DNA from: Siphonodentalium dalli
Taxonomy: Eukaryota; Mollusca; Scaphopoda; Gadilida; Siphonodentaliidae
DNA length: 64,000 nucleotides
Direction of reading: 5' to 3'
Assembly: GCA_032622095.1 (NCBI GenBank)
Contig: CP136063.1
Location: 80,081,980-80,145,979 of the forward strand
Below, in pieces: positions 11,284 to 22,999 of this stretch (position 1 is the stretch's first letter; the number at the start of each line of letters is the position of its first letter). The notes under the pieces are model-generated. The model ran no database searches and had not been told where the DNA came from. It saw nothing but the letters and a program-made list of their open reading frames with translations. Both the position numbers and the translations under genes were made by a program.

Positions 11284-11395
11284 CAAGCCCGAGTTTAGTG
11301 TGTCTGTCATTTGCAGAATGAATTTAGTGACGCTATCCTCAATGGCGGGCTAGCATCACCAAATTCAACATCTGGGGACCTCATTCTGCTTAGAC
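11284..11395. mobile_element. Hairpin MITE beside a PRIM2 splice acceptor
   Basis: It contains CAAGCCCGAGTTTAGTGTGT, CTGTCATTTGCAGAATGA and a hairpin around GCGGGCTAGCATCACC, ending GGGGACCTCATTCTGC. It is the same family as 23815-24066. Its left end is about 12-15 bp from the AG of the exon at 11125-11268. Confidence 0.75.
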
Positions 11396-11675
11396 CTCAA
11401 CTGGTAAGGGAGACATAGACTCAGTCAGTCGTATTTTGCATTCAACAATGAATATTTGCTCTCAGCAGACTTTCACAGTGCAACGCTAAGACAATGTCTG
11501 GCAATTTATTTAAATTTAGCACATTGGAAGGGTTCTGAAATCTGCTACGGCAAAAAAACAAGACAGTCAATGACTGTGGAGATGCTCACCTACTGTAAAG
11601 ACTGAGAAGAAAGGGACTTTGAAGACTAACACAGTCAGTACTTGTCAAAATAAGTTAAGACAAGTAGTTCTAAAC

Positions 11676-12594
11676 TAGAGCTGGGACGGTTATGCGGTTA
11701 ACCGGTTAACCACCAACTATGGCCGTGACCGGTCACGGATTTGCCGTGGTCGGTTAACCGTAACATCACTATTATAGTGTATGATCACTGTGATGGTCAG
11801 CTATAACTGGCTATATGAGGGTTAATCTGTCTCCGTCAATTAAAATGAATCCGAGATTGACGGAACAACATCAAACGCGGTGTGTCGGCTCTTTGAAGGC
11901 TACATTTAACAGCCTGCCGACGTCAAAACGAAACATCAAAGGGTCAGCACACGTGTGATCTTACAACATTGTCACATCGCATGACTCGTATTCAGTATTA
12001 TTATCAGGAAGATAATTGTTTTTGTTATCAACGACTAGTTATTTCTTGAGACTCCCGGCCCTTCAATCCATTCCCCCCCCCGGACAACATCACATACCAA
12101 CGTATATGTAAGTATTTCATTAAGAATAAATAATAATTGTTCGCCCACCCAGCTACCGGAAATTGCGGAATAATCAATAAAATATTCCGGAATGTATATT
12201 AAACCTTTCTAGTCATCACTTCCGTGTCGGTGTGTTCAGCTTCCCGCCCGATCACATATCCCGATGGCGATGGAGTAATTTTACAAGGACAATAAATGAA
12301 CACAACACAGCCTCACAGGGGAATGACATTGTATATTTATTTTATTCAGTAATAAATTGAAGATGTGTACTTAATTAGATATGTGATTATGTGTGTCATG
12401 GGTGACAACTTCTTTGTATAATGGGCAGGAGCCGTTCTCAAACTTACCATGTCAGTGAGCATCACAATCATCGCCGTTCTGCATACTGGGCTTACCCACC
12501 CATAATAGTACCTATAATATGTGGTTAACCGGTTAATCGCGGTTTTTTGCTGTTCATAACCGGTCACGAAAAACCCATAACCGTCCCAGCTCTA
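11676..12594. mobile_element. hAT-type nonautonomous element with perfect 8-bp target duplication
   Basis: TTCTAAAC flanks both ends (11668-11675 and 12595-12602). The termini are TAGAGCTGGGACGGTTATG and its inverse. Subterminal regions are rich in GGTTAACCGGTTAACC and ACCGGTCACG palindromes, typical of hAT subterminal repeats. The interior is AT-rich with no transposase. It lies in the PRIM2 intron between the exons at 11125 and 16362. Confidence 0.88.
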
Positions 12595-13129
12595 TTCTAA
12601 ACAGGGACATACATGTAGCTAGGGATTTGCTGATGAGCCGGGCTCTTCACCTTGAAATTTGAAAGTGCACACTACTGTCAAATCTCCAACCCCCTTTTAA
12701 ACAAGATAATCTTAACCATACCATAGTCCTAAGTTCACAAAATTAATTTTGCACACCCCTCTTATGTTCAAATTTTTTAACTGGAATGGGTGCTTCAAGC
12801 TCTCAAACTTTTGGGAATTTCCAGCCTGACATCTCCCATAAAGTCAAAATTTGTGCCCCATTACAACAGTTTAACATGAAGTCGGCAAATATGGATGGTT
12901 GGTTTAAAAACTTACTAGTTGGAAATTAAAATCAAATTATGAGAACTATTCATATAGTGAGTCTAAGTGTGGTTTAATGATGTCTTATTTTTGGTGTGAA
13001 AATCTAAGCTACAACTAATGTTGTATCAGAAATGAAATTTTCAAGAGGAATCTATATATTATTATAACAGTAGCATACAACATAGATACAGGTAGTGTGG
13101 GTGGGGGAGCTATAACTCTTACCTCTGCC

Positions 13130-13530
13130 CCTAGTTGAACAAACATGAATCCCCATGTATGAGATCTATTCTAGTAATTTTAAACAGTGGCTTTTAAGAG
13201 TTGAAGTTAATTGATTTTCCAATAAATGACCCCATTGGAACAGATCTGAACATGCCGCCCAAGGAGCCTTCATACCAAATATAAGCTAAATAGACTTGAA
13301 GGTTCTTGAGAAGTAAAAGTTGTTAGAATTACTATGGAGGGAGAAAGTTATGGCCCTGGCATCCCTCCCATTTGACCAGATGAACTTATTTGAACAAATC
13401 TGAATGTGAGTCGCCTACAGGTAGGGATTTCATATGGATCTCAAGAAGAAAACAATTGTTGACGGATTGGATGGACAGACCAATGGATGGAAGGACACTC
13501 TGACAGATTGACAGTTTCAATCCAACAACA
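13130..13530 (+). repeat. Degraded pearl-like copy
   Basis: It shares AGAATTACTATGGAGG, TTATGGCCCTGG and GAACAAATCTGAATGTGAGT with 15760-16265, plus a mutated GGA-rich microsatellite near 13460. The end hairpin is not preserved. Confidence 0.6.
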
Positions 13531-13611
13531 GCAATATACCTCCATTGTTTGTTCATAATTAGGTATAATGAGTTCACATAGATAAGTGGTTGTTAAGAAA
13601 ATATTGGAAGA

Positions 13612-14112
13612 GCCAAGCCTGAATTTGTCTGAAGTCCCTAAAGGGTGAAAGTAGTGATGCTATTCTGTAAGGTGGGATAGCGTCACCAAATTCACAATCT
13701 GGGAACCTAATTTTACTGCTATGGGAGACCTAGGGACAGATAGAAATTCTCCAGCTGAAGTTGGCAATGAATACACACTCATTGGGCACCTCAATTATGC
13801 ATTTTATCTTCTGCAAATTAGGGGATATAGAATCTGAACAAAAGGGAAAAAAAGCAGCAAGCCTGAATTTAGTGTGTCTGAGGTCCCCAAAGGGTGAAAG
13901 TAGTGATGCTACTCTGTAAGGTGGGATAGCATTACCAAATTCACAATCTGGGAACCTAATTTCACTTAATCCCCAACTGCTATGGGAGACCTAGGGACAG
14001 ATAGAAGCTGAAGTTGGCGACATGTGCACCCATTGGGCACCTCAATTATGCATTTTATCTTCTGCAAATTAGGGGATATAGAATCTGAACAGAAGGAAAA
14101 AAAGCAGCTAAA
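13612..14112 (+). repeat. Tandem duplication, about 245 bp x 2
   Basis: The unit begins AAGCCTGAATT...GTCTGA(A/G)GTCCC and ends GGGAAAAAAAGCAGC. The copies, 13615-13858 and 13859-14112, are very similar (GTGCTAC/TTCTGTAAGGTGGGATAG, CTATGGGAGACCTAGGGACA, TTATCTTCTGCAAATTAGGG). Each begins with one arm of the GCAGAATGAGG hairpin MITE family. A third, weaker arm pair is at 14150-14250. Confidence 0.8.
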
Positions 14113-14254
14113 AATGTTAATTTGAGACTCTAGATACTTCCCAGAAGATGAGGCCTAAGTAGATTGAGGTCCTCAGAGGGTGCATTTGGTGATGCTAACT
14201 TGCTGTGTGGAGCAATCTAATTAAATTCACCCTCTGGGAACCTCATTCTACAAA

Positions 14255-15290
14255 TGCCAGACACTCCATAGCTTGGAGAAAATGAATTTAATCTGATTTT
14301 AATGACCACTGAGTGATAATGTAAACAATGAGGGTGCTTCATTGATACCACCATTAATCTCATTTAAATTTATATGAATGACATGAATTACACTCTCTGG
14401 GGATGGAGAGCACTATGGCATAGCAGTTGTTATCTATCCATCTGGCACTGTTTTATAAACATGAGTCCATCAGAGCACATGGGTGGCTTGCTGTAGTGAG
14501 ATATTATAGTAATTTACTGAACATGTAGTGAGATATTAAAGTAATTTACTGAACATTTCTGTACATCTGTCTGTTCCTGCTTTCAACCAAATATAGTGGA
14601 GTGACTAGAGGTACCTCCCCTCCCCCTCCCGAAGATGTAATGTCATAGGTTCTTCAAAATTTTAATGATTTTTTTTTATTTTATTTAAAAATATTTTATT
14701 TAATAAAAAAAAATTATTTATTAAAAATAAAATATATATATATTTGTTTTTGGTTAAATTGAGGCAATAAGTTAAATCGAAAAAATCAAATTGTTTGTTT
14801 AAAACAAGTATTAACATGGGGGGGGGGGGGGGTTGTGCCACTACATCCCTGAATACACCTGTTTTGTTTTGTGACTTTCAAACAAATATGGACACCAGTA
14901 ATTGTGGCTCTGGGTAAACCTGGGGAGGGATGTGGACACTAATTACTTTTTAATGACCACAGCTCAGAGATGTTGTGCTATTCACACAGAAATGTCAAGT
15001 ATAATGCTGCCATGTAGTCAATATAATTTAATGACAGGGACCTGACTACAATGGGTGCAAGGGTTACAGCTAGCATGGGATAGCTCATGTGCAGAAGCAA
15101 AGAGTTAATAATTTCTCAACTGGAATACAGAGTAAATCAATGACAGTTTGACACATACATAGACACATCTGCAAGGCACCAATTGTATCAGGTGTCAGGC
15201 AGCTATATCATCTCATTCAATAACTCAGTGGGTGCTCAGTGGAGTCATCTTCTGTTATAAACTTTCATAGGGCATGACAAACAGATGAGT
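14255..15290. other. PRIM2 intron sequence without recognised genes
   Basis: AT-rich, with a poly-A/T tract at 14670-14740 and a run of about 14 G near 14818. A short duplication TAGTGAGATATTA...AGTAATTTACTGAACAT lies at 14494-14557. Confidence 0.5.
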
Positions 15291-15759
15291 TATAAAGGGT
15301 CTTAACTCTGTTAAAATATATCGGATCAAACCCATATTCGAACTTGATCTGTATTTATGGGTCAGAAATTCATATACCAAAATTGGTGTCGATCAGATGA
15401 AAAATGTTTGAGTCATCCTGGCTTGGATGAATTATATTTAAAAACAAGAGTGGAAAGGGTTAAATAAACAATACCAAAATCCATACAGATGGAGAACGTG
15501 CTAAGAAAGGCCTAGGTAAGAAATAGGAGGCAGATCAGAAGAAATTGTTTTGACTTAAGATGCATCAGATAGCATTTGTGTGCAGGGTTAATTATTTTCT
15601 AAACTGATCAACCAATCGATACCAAAAACTATACAGGTGAGGGGTGTGTCATTATAAACCTACATATAAAATATGAACACAATCAAACAAAAAATACTTA
15701 GGTTACAGCATTGGATAGCTCATGCCTATGTGTGGATTTTTATTTTTAGAGTTATGTAC

Positions 15760-16265
15760 CTGGCTCTGCCCCTATTTGACCCAGTGACCCAATTTGAACA
15801 AATCTGAACCCCAGTCACCCAATGTCCCTCCGTACTAAATATAAGCTAAATCGACCCAATGTTTTCTGAAAAGAAGTCATTTTAAGAATTACTATGGAGG
15901 AATAGAGTTATGGCCCTGGTTTCTCAACTAATCAACTTGGTGACCTCTGAAATCTGAATGCGAGTCACCTAGGGAATATCCACACCATATTTGAACCCAT
16001 TGGGCCTTATAGTTCTGGAAAAGAAGTCGTTATAAGAATTACTATGGAGGAATAGTTGTGGCCCTGCTTTCTCAACTAATTGACCTGATTACCTCTTTTG
16101 AACAAATCTGAATGTGATTCACCTAGGGAACATCCACACCAAATATGAACACATTCCGTCTTACGGTTCGGGACGAGAAGATGATTCTTGACGGATGGAT
16201 GGACAGACGGACGAGGAGTGATGACTATAGCTCCACCGGAGACTTCGTCTCAGATGAGCTAAAAA
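15760..16265 (+). mobile_element. Pearl/HINE-like element with degenerate core repeats
   Basis: Degenerate units near 15770, 15890 and 16030 share TTACTATGGAGGAATAG, TTATGGCCCTG and AACAAATCTGAATG. GACGGATGGATGGACAGACGG (positions 16191-16214) and a hairpin-forming end (TATAGCTCC...GGAGACTTCGTCTC...GAGCTA) at 16227-16262 follow. A related degraded copy with GACGGATTGGATGGACAGAC lies at 13130-13530. Confidence 0.65.
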
Positions 16266-16361
16266 CCCAACGAAAATTTCTTTCTGACTTGGCTCAGCCG
16301 ACGCTAACTAACAGGGCTGTTTGAGGCACTTTAACAGTATTTCTTATTTTATAACACTTAC

Positions 16362-16499
16362 AGCTAGGGCATGAGATAGATGTGATCTGTAGAATGTCAG
16401 TAGAATAGAAACCAGTTCATCCCTCGGAACATAAGCAAATCCCTTCTTCAGATACACCTTCCTGTTCTTCACTAAATCTAACGCCTCGGTGAATGGAAC
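16362..16499 (-). CDS. PRIM2: PRIM2 exon (VPFTEALDLV...SHALA)
   Basis: This exon is exactly 46 codons, with acceptor ttttag and donor gtaagt. It reads VPFTEALDLVKNRKVYLKKG, then FAYVPRDELVSILLTFYRSH and LSHALA. It matches vertebrate [20 protein letters not shown] and FAYVPLKDIVAIILNEFRAK. Both ends are phase 0 and it continues seamlessly into the next exon. Confidence 0.95.
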
Positions 16500-16894
16500 C
16501 TAAAACGCAAATAAGGCTACATAAAATTTATTAAAGATACAGGCGGCCTTCCTTGAGTGTATAGGTGTTAAAATATTCACATCCACTAAAACCACCATAA
16601 ACAGAAAGAATATTATATAATAGACAGATGTTTTCTCATGCCAATCATAAATATCGCGTACATTGCATGTTATTGTCAAGTTTGTACCCTTGGTTATGGA
16701 AACAAACATAAAAAAACCATTACATTACGATTGTCTATAGACAAACACTTGGAACTATACCCAATGGAAATGTTTCTTTGCGCTGTGGAATGCGTAGATA
16801 AAATTATTGGCGCAATCAACAAACGCATTTAAATCACACCAAAATTTATTTTAATCGACCCATTATACCCGCTGTCAGTTCAAAATATAATATT

Positions 16895-17240
16895 TATAAA
16901 TAATATTACTTTTTCCTTAAGGGAAGCCCGAAACTGAACTATATGGATTACGTCTCCGGCCTTGTGTCAATCAGGAGGGTTAAAATTTTATTGCTGTGCC
17001 GACCCCACTCACATCCGTGTCCAGATTAGTCTCGCATGAATACACCCGCATTCTATCTATTGTCTAGTCAGTTTTTTATTTCCGACTTAATCATGAGATT
17101 TGCGAGTCGCGGGGTTGGGAATGGCACCACCATGGGAGGGATCTATGATAGTTCAGTTTCGGGCTTCCCTTAAGGAAAAAGTAATATTATTTATAAATAT
17201 TATATTTTTCCGCCAAGGAGAAGCCCTCAACTGAACTATA
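16895..17240. mobile_element. Palindromic MITE cluster (TTTTTCCTTAAGGGAAGCCC ends)
   Basis: Three copies of the terminal motif alternate in orientation: 16910-16945 (CTTTTTCCTTAAGGGAAGCC, CGAAACTGAACTATATGG), 17148-17195 (inverse) and 17205-17245 (TTTTTCCGCCAAGGAGAAGC). The first pair flanks a 200-bp core whose inverse occurs at 22110-22275. The last two form a separate hairpin. Confidence 0.8.
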
Positions 17241-17560
17241 TGGATTAGAATGCAAGCCCAGGAGGAGGCACGAGCAATAAAGTTAATTAATATTCAAATT
17301 CGATGGGAATGTACTCTTCCGAAACAGGATTCATGTAAATGTGATTTAGTCATGAATCAGATATGATTATGTTACGTGAAAGAGCTCCCAATTCAGATTA
17401 CGACATTGCTCAAATGTGTACCGCCCCCCCCCCCTTGTTTTTGGAATAAACATCCCAGGTAGTGCCATATAATTCATGCTAGCGAGACAACCGAGCAAGT
17501 ATAACTTTGCTTCATCCTATTCTCTTTGTTATCTTCTTCGCTCTCTCGACAGTTCACATT
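17205..17560 (+). repeat. Dispersed repeat shared with 9485-9870
   Basis: It shares ACAAGCCCAGGAGGAGGCAC or its variant, CAATAAAGTTA, GGGAATGTACTCTT, GTTACGTGAAAGAGCTC, GACATTGCTCAAA, TTTTTGGATTAAACATCCCA or its variant and CATGCTAGCGAGAC with 9485-9870. It includes a run of about 13 C near 17421. Confidence 0.78.
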
Positions 17561-18078
17561 ATGAACTGATGTCACATGCAGCCATTGTGTATGCCATAAG
17601 ATATCAGAATGCTTATGATACACCAGGGAGCAAATTAACTGGAATCGCATCGCGATTTGCCACTGAAATGTGGATACCGGTAATAGCGAGGATTTTTTTA
17701 TACATGTATGATGTTATAAAAATGCTATCTAATCATGTCAATGTGAGAGTATTTGCTAATCAAATATCGAAAGTAAATTGCTCCCTGTGATACACAAACC
17801 AGATATAAAAATGATATGCTGCAGATATCATAGCGAGGTATGAGGTTTCATTATATCATGCCACGCATCTGTACTCCAGCCTCGTATAATGTAGAGAGCA
17901 GGGAACGCCATCATGATCCAAGGTATCATTGCATACCAGTATATATGGGATTAGAGAACACCACTGAGGACTTGATGAACAAGCATAGAAGCATCAGTGA
18001 TCTATGATGGCGCACATAACGAGTGTCGGGTACATTTCGAAATGATCAAATTTAGCAGAATGATCAAAATTGCAAAAT

Positions 18079-18625
18079 GACCGGTGAAGGAGTGGCCTGG
18101 AGGTATCCCGAAGGTATTACGATTCCAGGAGATTGGACCCCATCGTGTGGAGATGTGGGCCACTGCACCATGGGGAAGAGATAGAAGGCTGGTTGGTGCA
18201 GCTCTTGGAGGCACACAACAAGTCTTCCCCACCCAGAACATTCAGCCTTTCTTTCCTACCGGTGAAGGAGTGGCCTGGAGGTATCCCTAAGGTATTACGA
18301 TTCCAGGGGATTGGACCCCATCTTGTGGAGATGTGGGCCACTGCACCATGGGGAAGAGTTAGAAGGCTGGTTGGTGCAGCACTTGGAGGCACGCAACAAC
18401 AAGTCTTCCCCACCCAGAACATTCATCCTTTCTTTCCTACCGGTGGAGGAGTGGCCTAGAGGTATCCCGAAGGTGTACGATTCCAGGGGAGTGACTGGAC
18501 CCCATCTGTGGAGATGTGGGCCACTGCACCGTGGGGAAGAGGCAGAAGGCTGGAGCAGCTCATGGAGGCACGCAACAACTCTTCACTTCCCCACCCAGAA
18601 CATCCTCCAAAGGCTACAGTGCTGG
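18079..18625 (+). repeat. Tandem repeat of 178 bp, three units
   Basis: Units start at about 18079, 18257 and 18437. They share GTGAAGGAGTGGCCTGGAGG, TATCCCGAAGGTATTACGAT, GTGGAGATGTGGGCCACTGC, ACCATGGGGAAGAG, GAAGGCTGGTTGGTGCAGC and CTTCCCCACCCAGAACAT. They are GC-rich against the AT-rich background and keep open reading within units, but 178 is not a multiple of 3. A related unit preceded by ATGACGGCGGAGGAGCAGGC is at 19160-19370. Confidence 0.85.
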
Positions 18626-18689
18626 ATCTTTCCTGACTGAGATAAATACTTGTACTTATCGCAAATTGTTGAATTAAATGAAGCAATAT

Positions 18690-19370
18690 AAGATATCAAC
18701 CTGTATCCTCATCCTGTACAAAATCACTTTCCAGCGGAACATCAGAATCCTCGTCCGACAGTGTGCCTGGTGACCCACTGTCGACCCGCGATTCTTGCTC
18801 ATCGTCGTCAAACCAGCCGACGCCACGCGATGCAGAGAAGCATGTCAAGATCGACGCCAGCCAACAGAATTGGCTGCATCAGGTTGGGATACCAGACTGT
18901 GGAAGAGGCCTACTCTGAAATGGTTCGACGCAAGACAAATGCTCTGGCATTTGGGATAAGTAGCTATGTCCTGTCCAAGGTCACCCCCTCAAAGTCTGGG
19001 GCACGAGCAATGGCAAATGTAGAATAAGCTGTGCCCCCAAGGCCAGAGGGAATTAGTTCTGATGAGCCATTTGATCAGAGGAAGCCCCTTCCATGGAATC
19101 CCCCAAATGCAGTTGGTCCTGACCAAACTGGAATAAATGTCGATGACATACCGCTATGATCACATGACGGCGGAGGAGCAGGCCCGGATGTATCCCGAAG
19201 GTATTACGATTCCAGGGGATCGACTGGACCCCATCTTGTAATGATGTGGGCCACTGCACCATGGGGAAGAGTCAGAAGGCCATTTGGCTGGTGCGCTATG
19301 TCTATGAGAGCAAGAGCGTCACGTGACAACGAGTCTTCCCCACCCGGAACAGCCGCCAAAGGCTACTCCC
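18690..19370. pseudogene. GC-rich, coding-like remnant related to the 178-bp repeat
   Basis: On the plus strand 19056-19230 reads piecewise as DEPFDQRKPLPWNPPNAVG, INVDDIP and MTAEEQARMYPEGITIPGD, the last parts equivalent to the 178-bp repeat. On the minus strand 18700-18815 reads an acidic FDDDEQESRVDSGSPG, LSDEDSDVP, ESDFVQDEDTG and then a possible donor. The composition suggests former coding sequence, possibly transposon-derived. I do not recognise the family and the frame is broken. Confidence 0.35.
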
Positions 19371-19379
19371 AGGTGCCCA

Positions 19380-22090
19380 ATAATTGTGACGACCTATAAA
19401 CAGATCTTCGTGGCATGAATCCAGGCCGAAATCAAAATACTGATAGAAATTTCACTCTATGTGGAATAATAGTAGATCGATGTGAATTTTCTCGAAATTT
19501 AATAATCGTATTGCCACTACCATTAGGCACCTGAGAGAAAGGTGCTGGAGCAATCGCCCGAGAAGATTGGTTTCCCGAATCAACCACTTGCAGCACCCGC
19601 CTACCATTGGTTCACACTGCCGTAGCAGGACCGGGAGGGGCCTGAACTGGTCCTGCCCGAGGTAAAGACTGGTACGGTTGCTCAAAGTAGGTAATCATTG
19701 ACTAATATGCCCTCACCCAAATATAACAAGTAATACACCCGTGAATGAGCAACCCGCACTGTGTGGCCAGCAAATTCGAATCACGTTCGACTGCAAGACA
19801 TGCTGTTAGTTATAACAAAGCAAGGTTAATAGACATAATACAATACAATCTGTAGGTTAATGAGTAGAAAGTAAGGTTAATATAATTACGTTATACCCCT
19901 GGCCACGTGATCTTACCTGCTATGACAGGTAAGATACTGTCTTTTCTCGTATATGAGGACGATGAGTTCCGAATGCACATAGGCAAGAACTAGGCGGTTT
20001 CCGTTAGGAAAGTGCGCTTACAGCGGACGTGAAGATACAAATGCCTTCATTTTCGTCATGATTGTATCGAATCGTTTTGTCACATAATCAGTGGATATGT
20101 GACAATAGACGAAGAGCCATGTCTTGGCCGCTTCGGAAATATATTGGCAGTAGATGTGCGCAATATAAACGCCGCGCATGTAAGCTCGCTTTAGACATGT
20201 AACAATACCAATGCAGTCCTTTCGGATATTCTGTGCAATATAAATGTGTTGCATGTAACTGCGCATCATACACGAGTGAAAGCTATTTGGAAGAATATCG
20301 TTTTGATATATGTGGAAATAGAAGTTAGTGAGCCAAGTGATGGTCTCTACTGGAAAGACTATTGGCAGTGAATCTGGAGCACGTGACAATATGTATTCTT
20401 TCTATTTCGCTGTTTGCCGTTATCATTCACTGATGAAACTGCAAAGTATGTCAGTATTGGGATGAAAACTGTTCACCATATGTAAGCATACTAGTAGTCA
20501 GTTCTGACAGCATACAGGAGGCCCTGATACCATATGATTGTCATGTACAATGTATGGAACTATTACGGCGTGCAATACATTATTGCAAGCTCGCCAATGC
20601 CGAGGCATATTAGATCCTACGGTAAGATGGCATTGAGGCACTTAAAGTCTTAAACCATAATATGTCAATGGGACCGAGAAATTGAATGTATCGACAAACA
20701 CTAATGTCTGAGGATAAGAGGTCAGATGTGTCAAGTTGGTGACATCTGCTGATCGCAGTCGTTACATCACAAAGATTGTCAATTCTAAGTGCCAACCCAT
20801 GTGTGGCGTAAATCTGAAATCATCTGGCGGATGTTATGAAGGAGAAACATCAATCGAATTAAATTCAGTGAGATGCTGGCAAGCCAATAAATCGTTGCAA
20901 CACCCTGACCATGTTGTGACCATGTTGTGAACAAGGTGTGCCATATTGAAGACGAAGCTTTCCCTTATTGGCCAAGTTCCCATTGGAGATGGTTACTCTC
21001 CACAAGTAGGCCAGTGGTCTCACTTCAAGTCGAAAATCCAAGATGGCTCCAAAATGTTCTTACCATGGGTAGAATCACCATTGTTTAAGTAAAGTGAGCC
21101 AAGTGTAGCTGGAGTGTCAGGCTACAAAGTTTTCACTTCATTGCAGTTGGTGAACAATAGTTAGTAGTAACCCAAACTGTACATACATGGATGTAAAGAA
21201 TGCAACACAATATTTAGATCGTCAGACAACACATCAATTTGAAGTGTGGTTATATATGTGATAACGAATACCATCCCCCTGTTACGGAGTGTTAGTAACT
21301 ATTGTACTGATGATACAATGAGTTATATGATATTTAATCGTGATAGACAAGGCAGAATTTTCTAAATACCTTGAAGTCGCTGTAATGTTTTATTACATTT
21401 GCCATGTGTCTAACAAGACCACGCGCTCATACATACTGGCGGGCGTAGATTCGCAGCTATTGATCGTTAAAACAATGTTACAGATCGCTCAGTCGAAAGA
21501 AATGTGAATTGTCATCTGATAACAAGTACTATCTTTCGTATTTATTCATGTAAATTATTACAAAGGAGGATATGGCTGTCCTGTGCAACTTTCTGCGAAT
21601 TAACAGAGCAGTGCCATGTATGATTTGGCAGTATACATTATGATACAAAGCAACGGAACTTACGAAATAACCGAAGCGAGTCGACGGAAACTTATGTAAA
21701 GTGAAACACGTGTAGCACGAAATTAGGAGATATCGCATACCGTACTACATTGCGTCCTCAATTGTAAGTCATGATAGTCATCACGCCGTATGTGTGGCAC
21801 AATATGCACTATGTGGTTTTGCCACAAGTAAGCTATGTGCTTCTTTAGTCATTGTCAAGATGGCCATCTTAATTCCAATTGTTGAAAGATAAAGCCGTCT
21901 TGAGGAAAACAGAAAACACGGAAACAAATTACGGATACAGTGAAACGAAAAAAGTTCCCGTTTCGGATGTGAGAAATATTAATTAACTATCGGGTACAAT
22001 AAATTGCAAGTTTGTAATATCAACAATAAATATTGAGTCGATAAACTCGCAACACAGAAAGATACAACCTTGAGAAAATAGAAACGATCC
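19380..22090. other. PRIM2 intron sequence, no recognised gene apart from one tentative mini-exon
   Basis: No family, RNA gene or terminal repeat is recognised. Weak internal similarity exists between 20150-20185 and 20228-20262 (GCAATATAAA(C/T)G...GCATGTAA). Confidence 0.45.
21370..21409 (-). CDS. PRIM2: Tentative PRIM2 mini-exon before the VPFTEAL exon
   Basis: A 40-nt stretch lies between a possible acceptor (gttag) and a possible donor (gtattt). It would encode HMANVIKHYSDFK and would join in phase to the next exon to give ...DFK-VPFTEALDLV. In other animals this junction is typically an aromatic residue plus K before I/VPF. Against it: the pyrimidine tract is weak, the donor is weak, and the exon would need a preceding phase-2 exon that was not found. 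It could be chance. Confidence 0.3.
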
Positions 22091-22094
22091 TGTC

Positions 22095-22290
22095 CTGGCG
22101 AGGAGGAATAAAAACTGACTAGACAATAGATAGAATGCGGGTGTATTCATGCGAGACTAATCTGGACACGGATGTGAGTGGGGTCGGCACAGCAATAAAA
22201 TTTTAACCCTCCTGATTGACACAAGGCCGGAGACGTAATCCATATAGTTCAGTTGAGGGCTTCTCCTTGGCGGAAAAATCATGCTAATCC
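22095..22290 (-). repeat. Inverted copy of the 16930-17080 MITE core
   Basis: AAAACTGACTAGACAATAGA, TGCGGGTGTATTCATGCGAG, CTGGACACGGATGTGAGTGG and CCTCCTGATTGACACAAGGC are the exact or near-exact complement of the core at 16930-17080. It ends in the family terminus TTGAGGGCTTCTCCTTGGCG. Confidence 0.85.
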
Positions 22291-22641
22291 ACATTACTTC
22301 ATGATTGGGAAATGATCAGACAAAAAACATGTACAAAATATAATTGTTCTTGCAAGGAGATGAATATTTTTCAATCCAGTTAGTATTTTCTCCTAACCTA
22401 TATATGGTCATACATACCAAATAAGGAATATTACTATGAGTAGTATTGTCAGTTGTAAGTTGTAGGTCAACCAAATTAGGGGTTTTACAACTGACATATG
22501 TACAGCGCGCGAATCTAAATCAGGAAAAGGCGCAATATCGTGACTTGGCTTATAAACAATCAACTGCGCTTTTTGCGAGAAACTAAACGACAGTTTTCTC
22601 GGAAACAAAGCGTGTTTCGTGAATAATATCACATCCATATC

Positions 22642-22999
22642 AGGCCAAAGAAAAAAATATTTGTGGTTTTGGTTTCCCTACCGACCCTATTTTAAACCTC
22701 CTACCCTAAAGTTTTTTCAAGAAAATCTATTTAATTTTTTCTCCAAGAATTTCATAAAACACAAAAAAATACATTTATGCATCTCAAAATACGTTGAATT
22801 CTTAGTAAAAGTATTGTGTAATATTAAAATTTATACAAAAATAAACAAAAGTAGTTTATGTCAATCTTGCAGAGTAAAATACGCACATGAAAAGTCATAA
22901 GAATATGTCAAAATAAAAAATAAAAATTCAAGCCAACCTGCTGACCCTATTTTTTTTTCGGCTTGTAACCCAAACCAGACATTTAGTTTTCTTTCGCCT
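22642..22999. mobile_element. TIR MITE, GGCCAAAGAAAAAA ends
   Basis: The left end GGCCAAAGAAAAAAAT...GGTTTTGGTTTCCCTACC, GACCCTATTTT is inverted at the right as GACCCTATTTTTTTTTCGGC, TTGTAACCCAAACCAGA, AGTTTTCTTTCGCC. The interior is A/T-rich. A half-related stretch (ACCGACCTTATCTTAAACCT) is at 31285-31320. Confidence 0.65.

Noticed and set aside
20018-20389. Minus-strand 123-residue frame
   Set aside because: It needs a non-ATG start, shows no recognisable domain, and has codon content like its surroundings. It lies within a PRIM2 intron.
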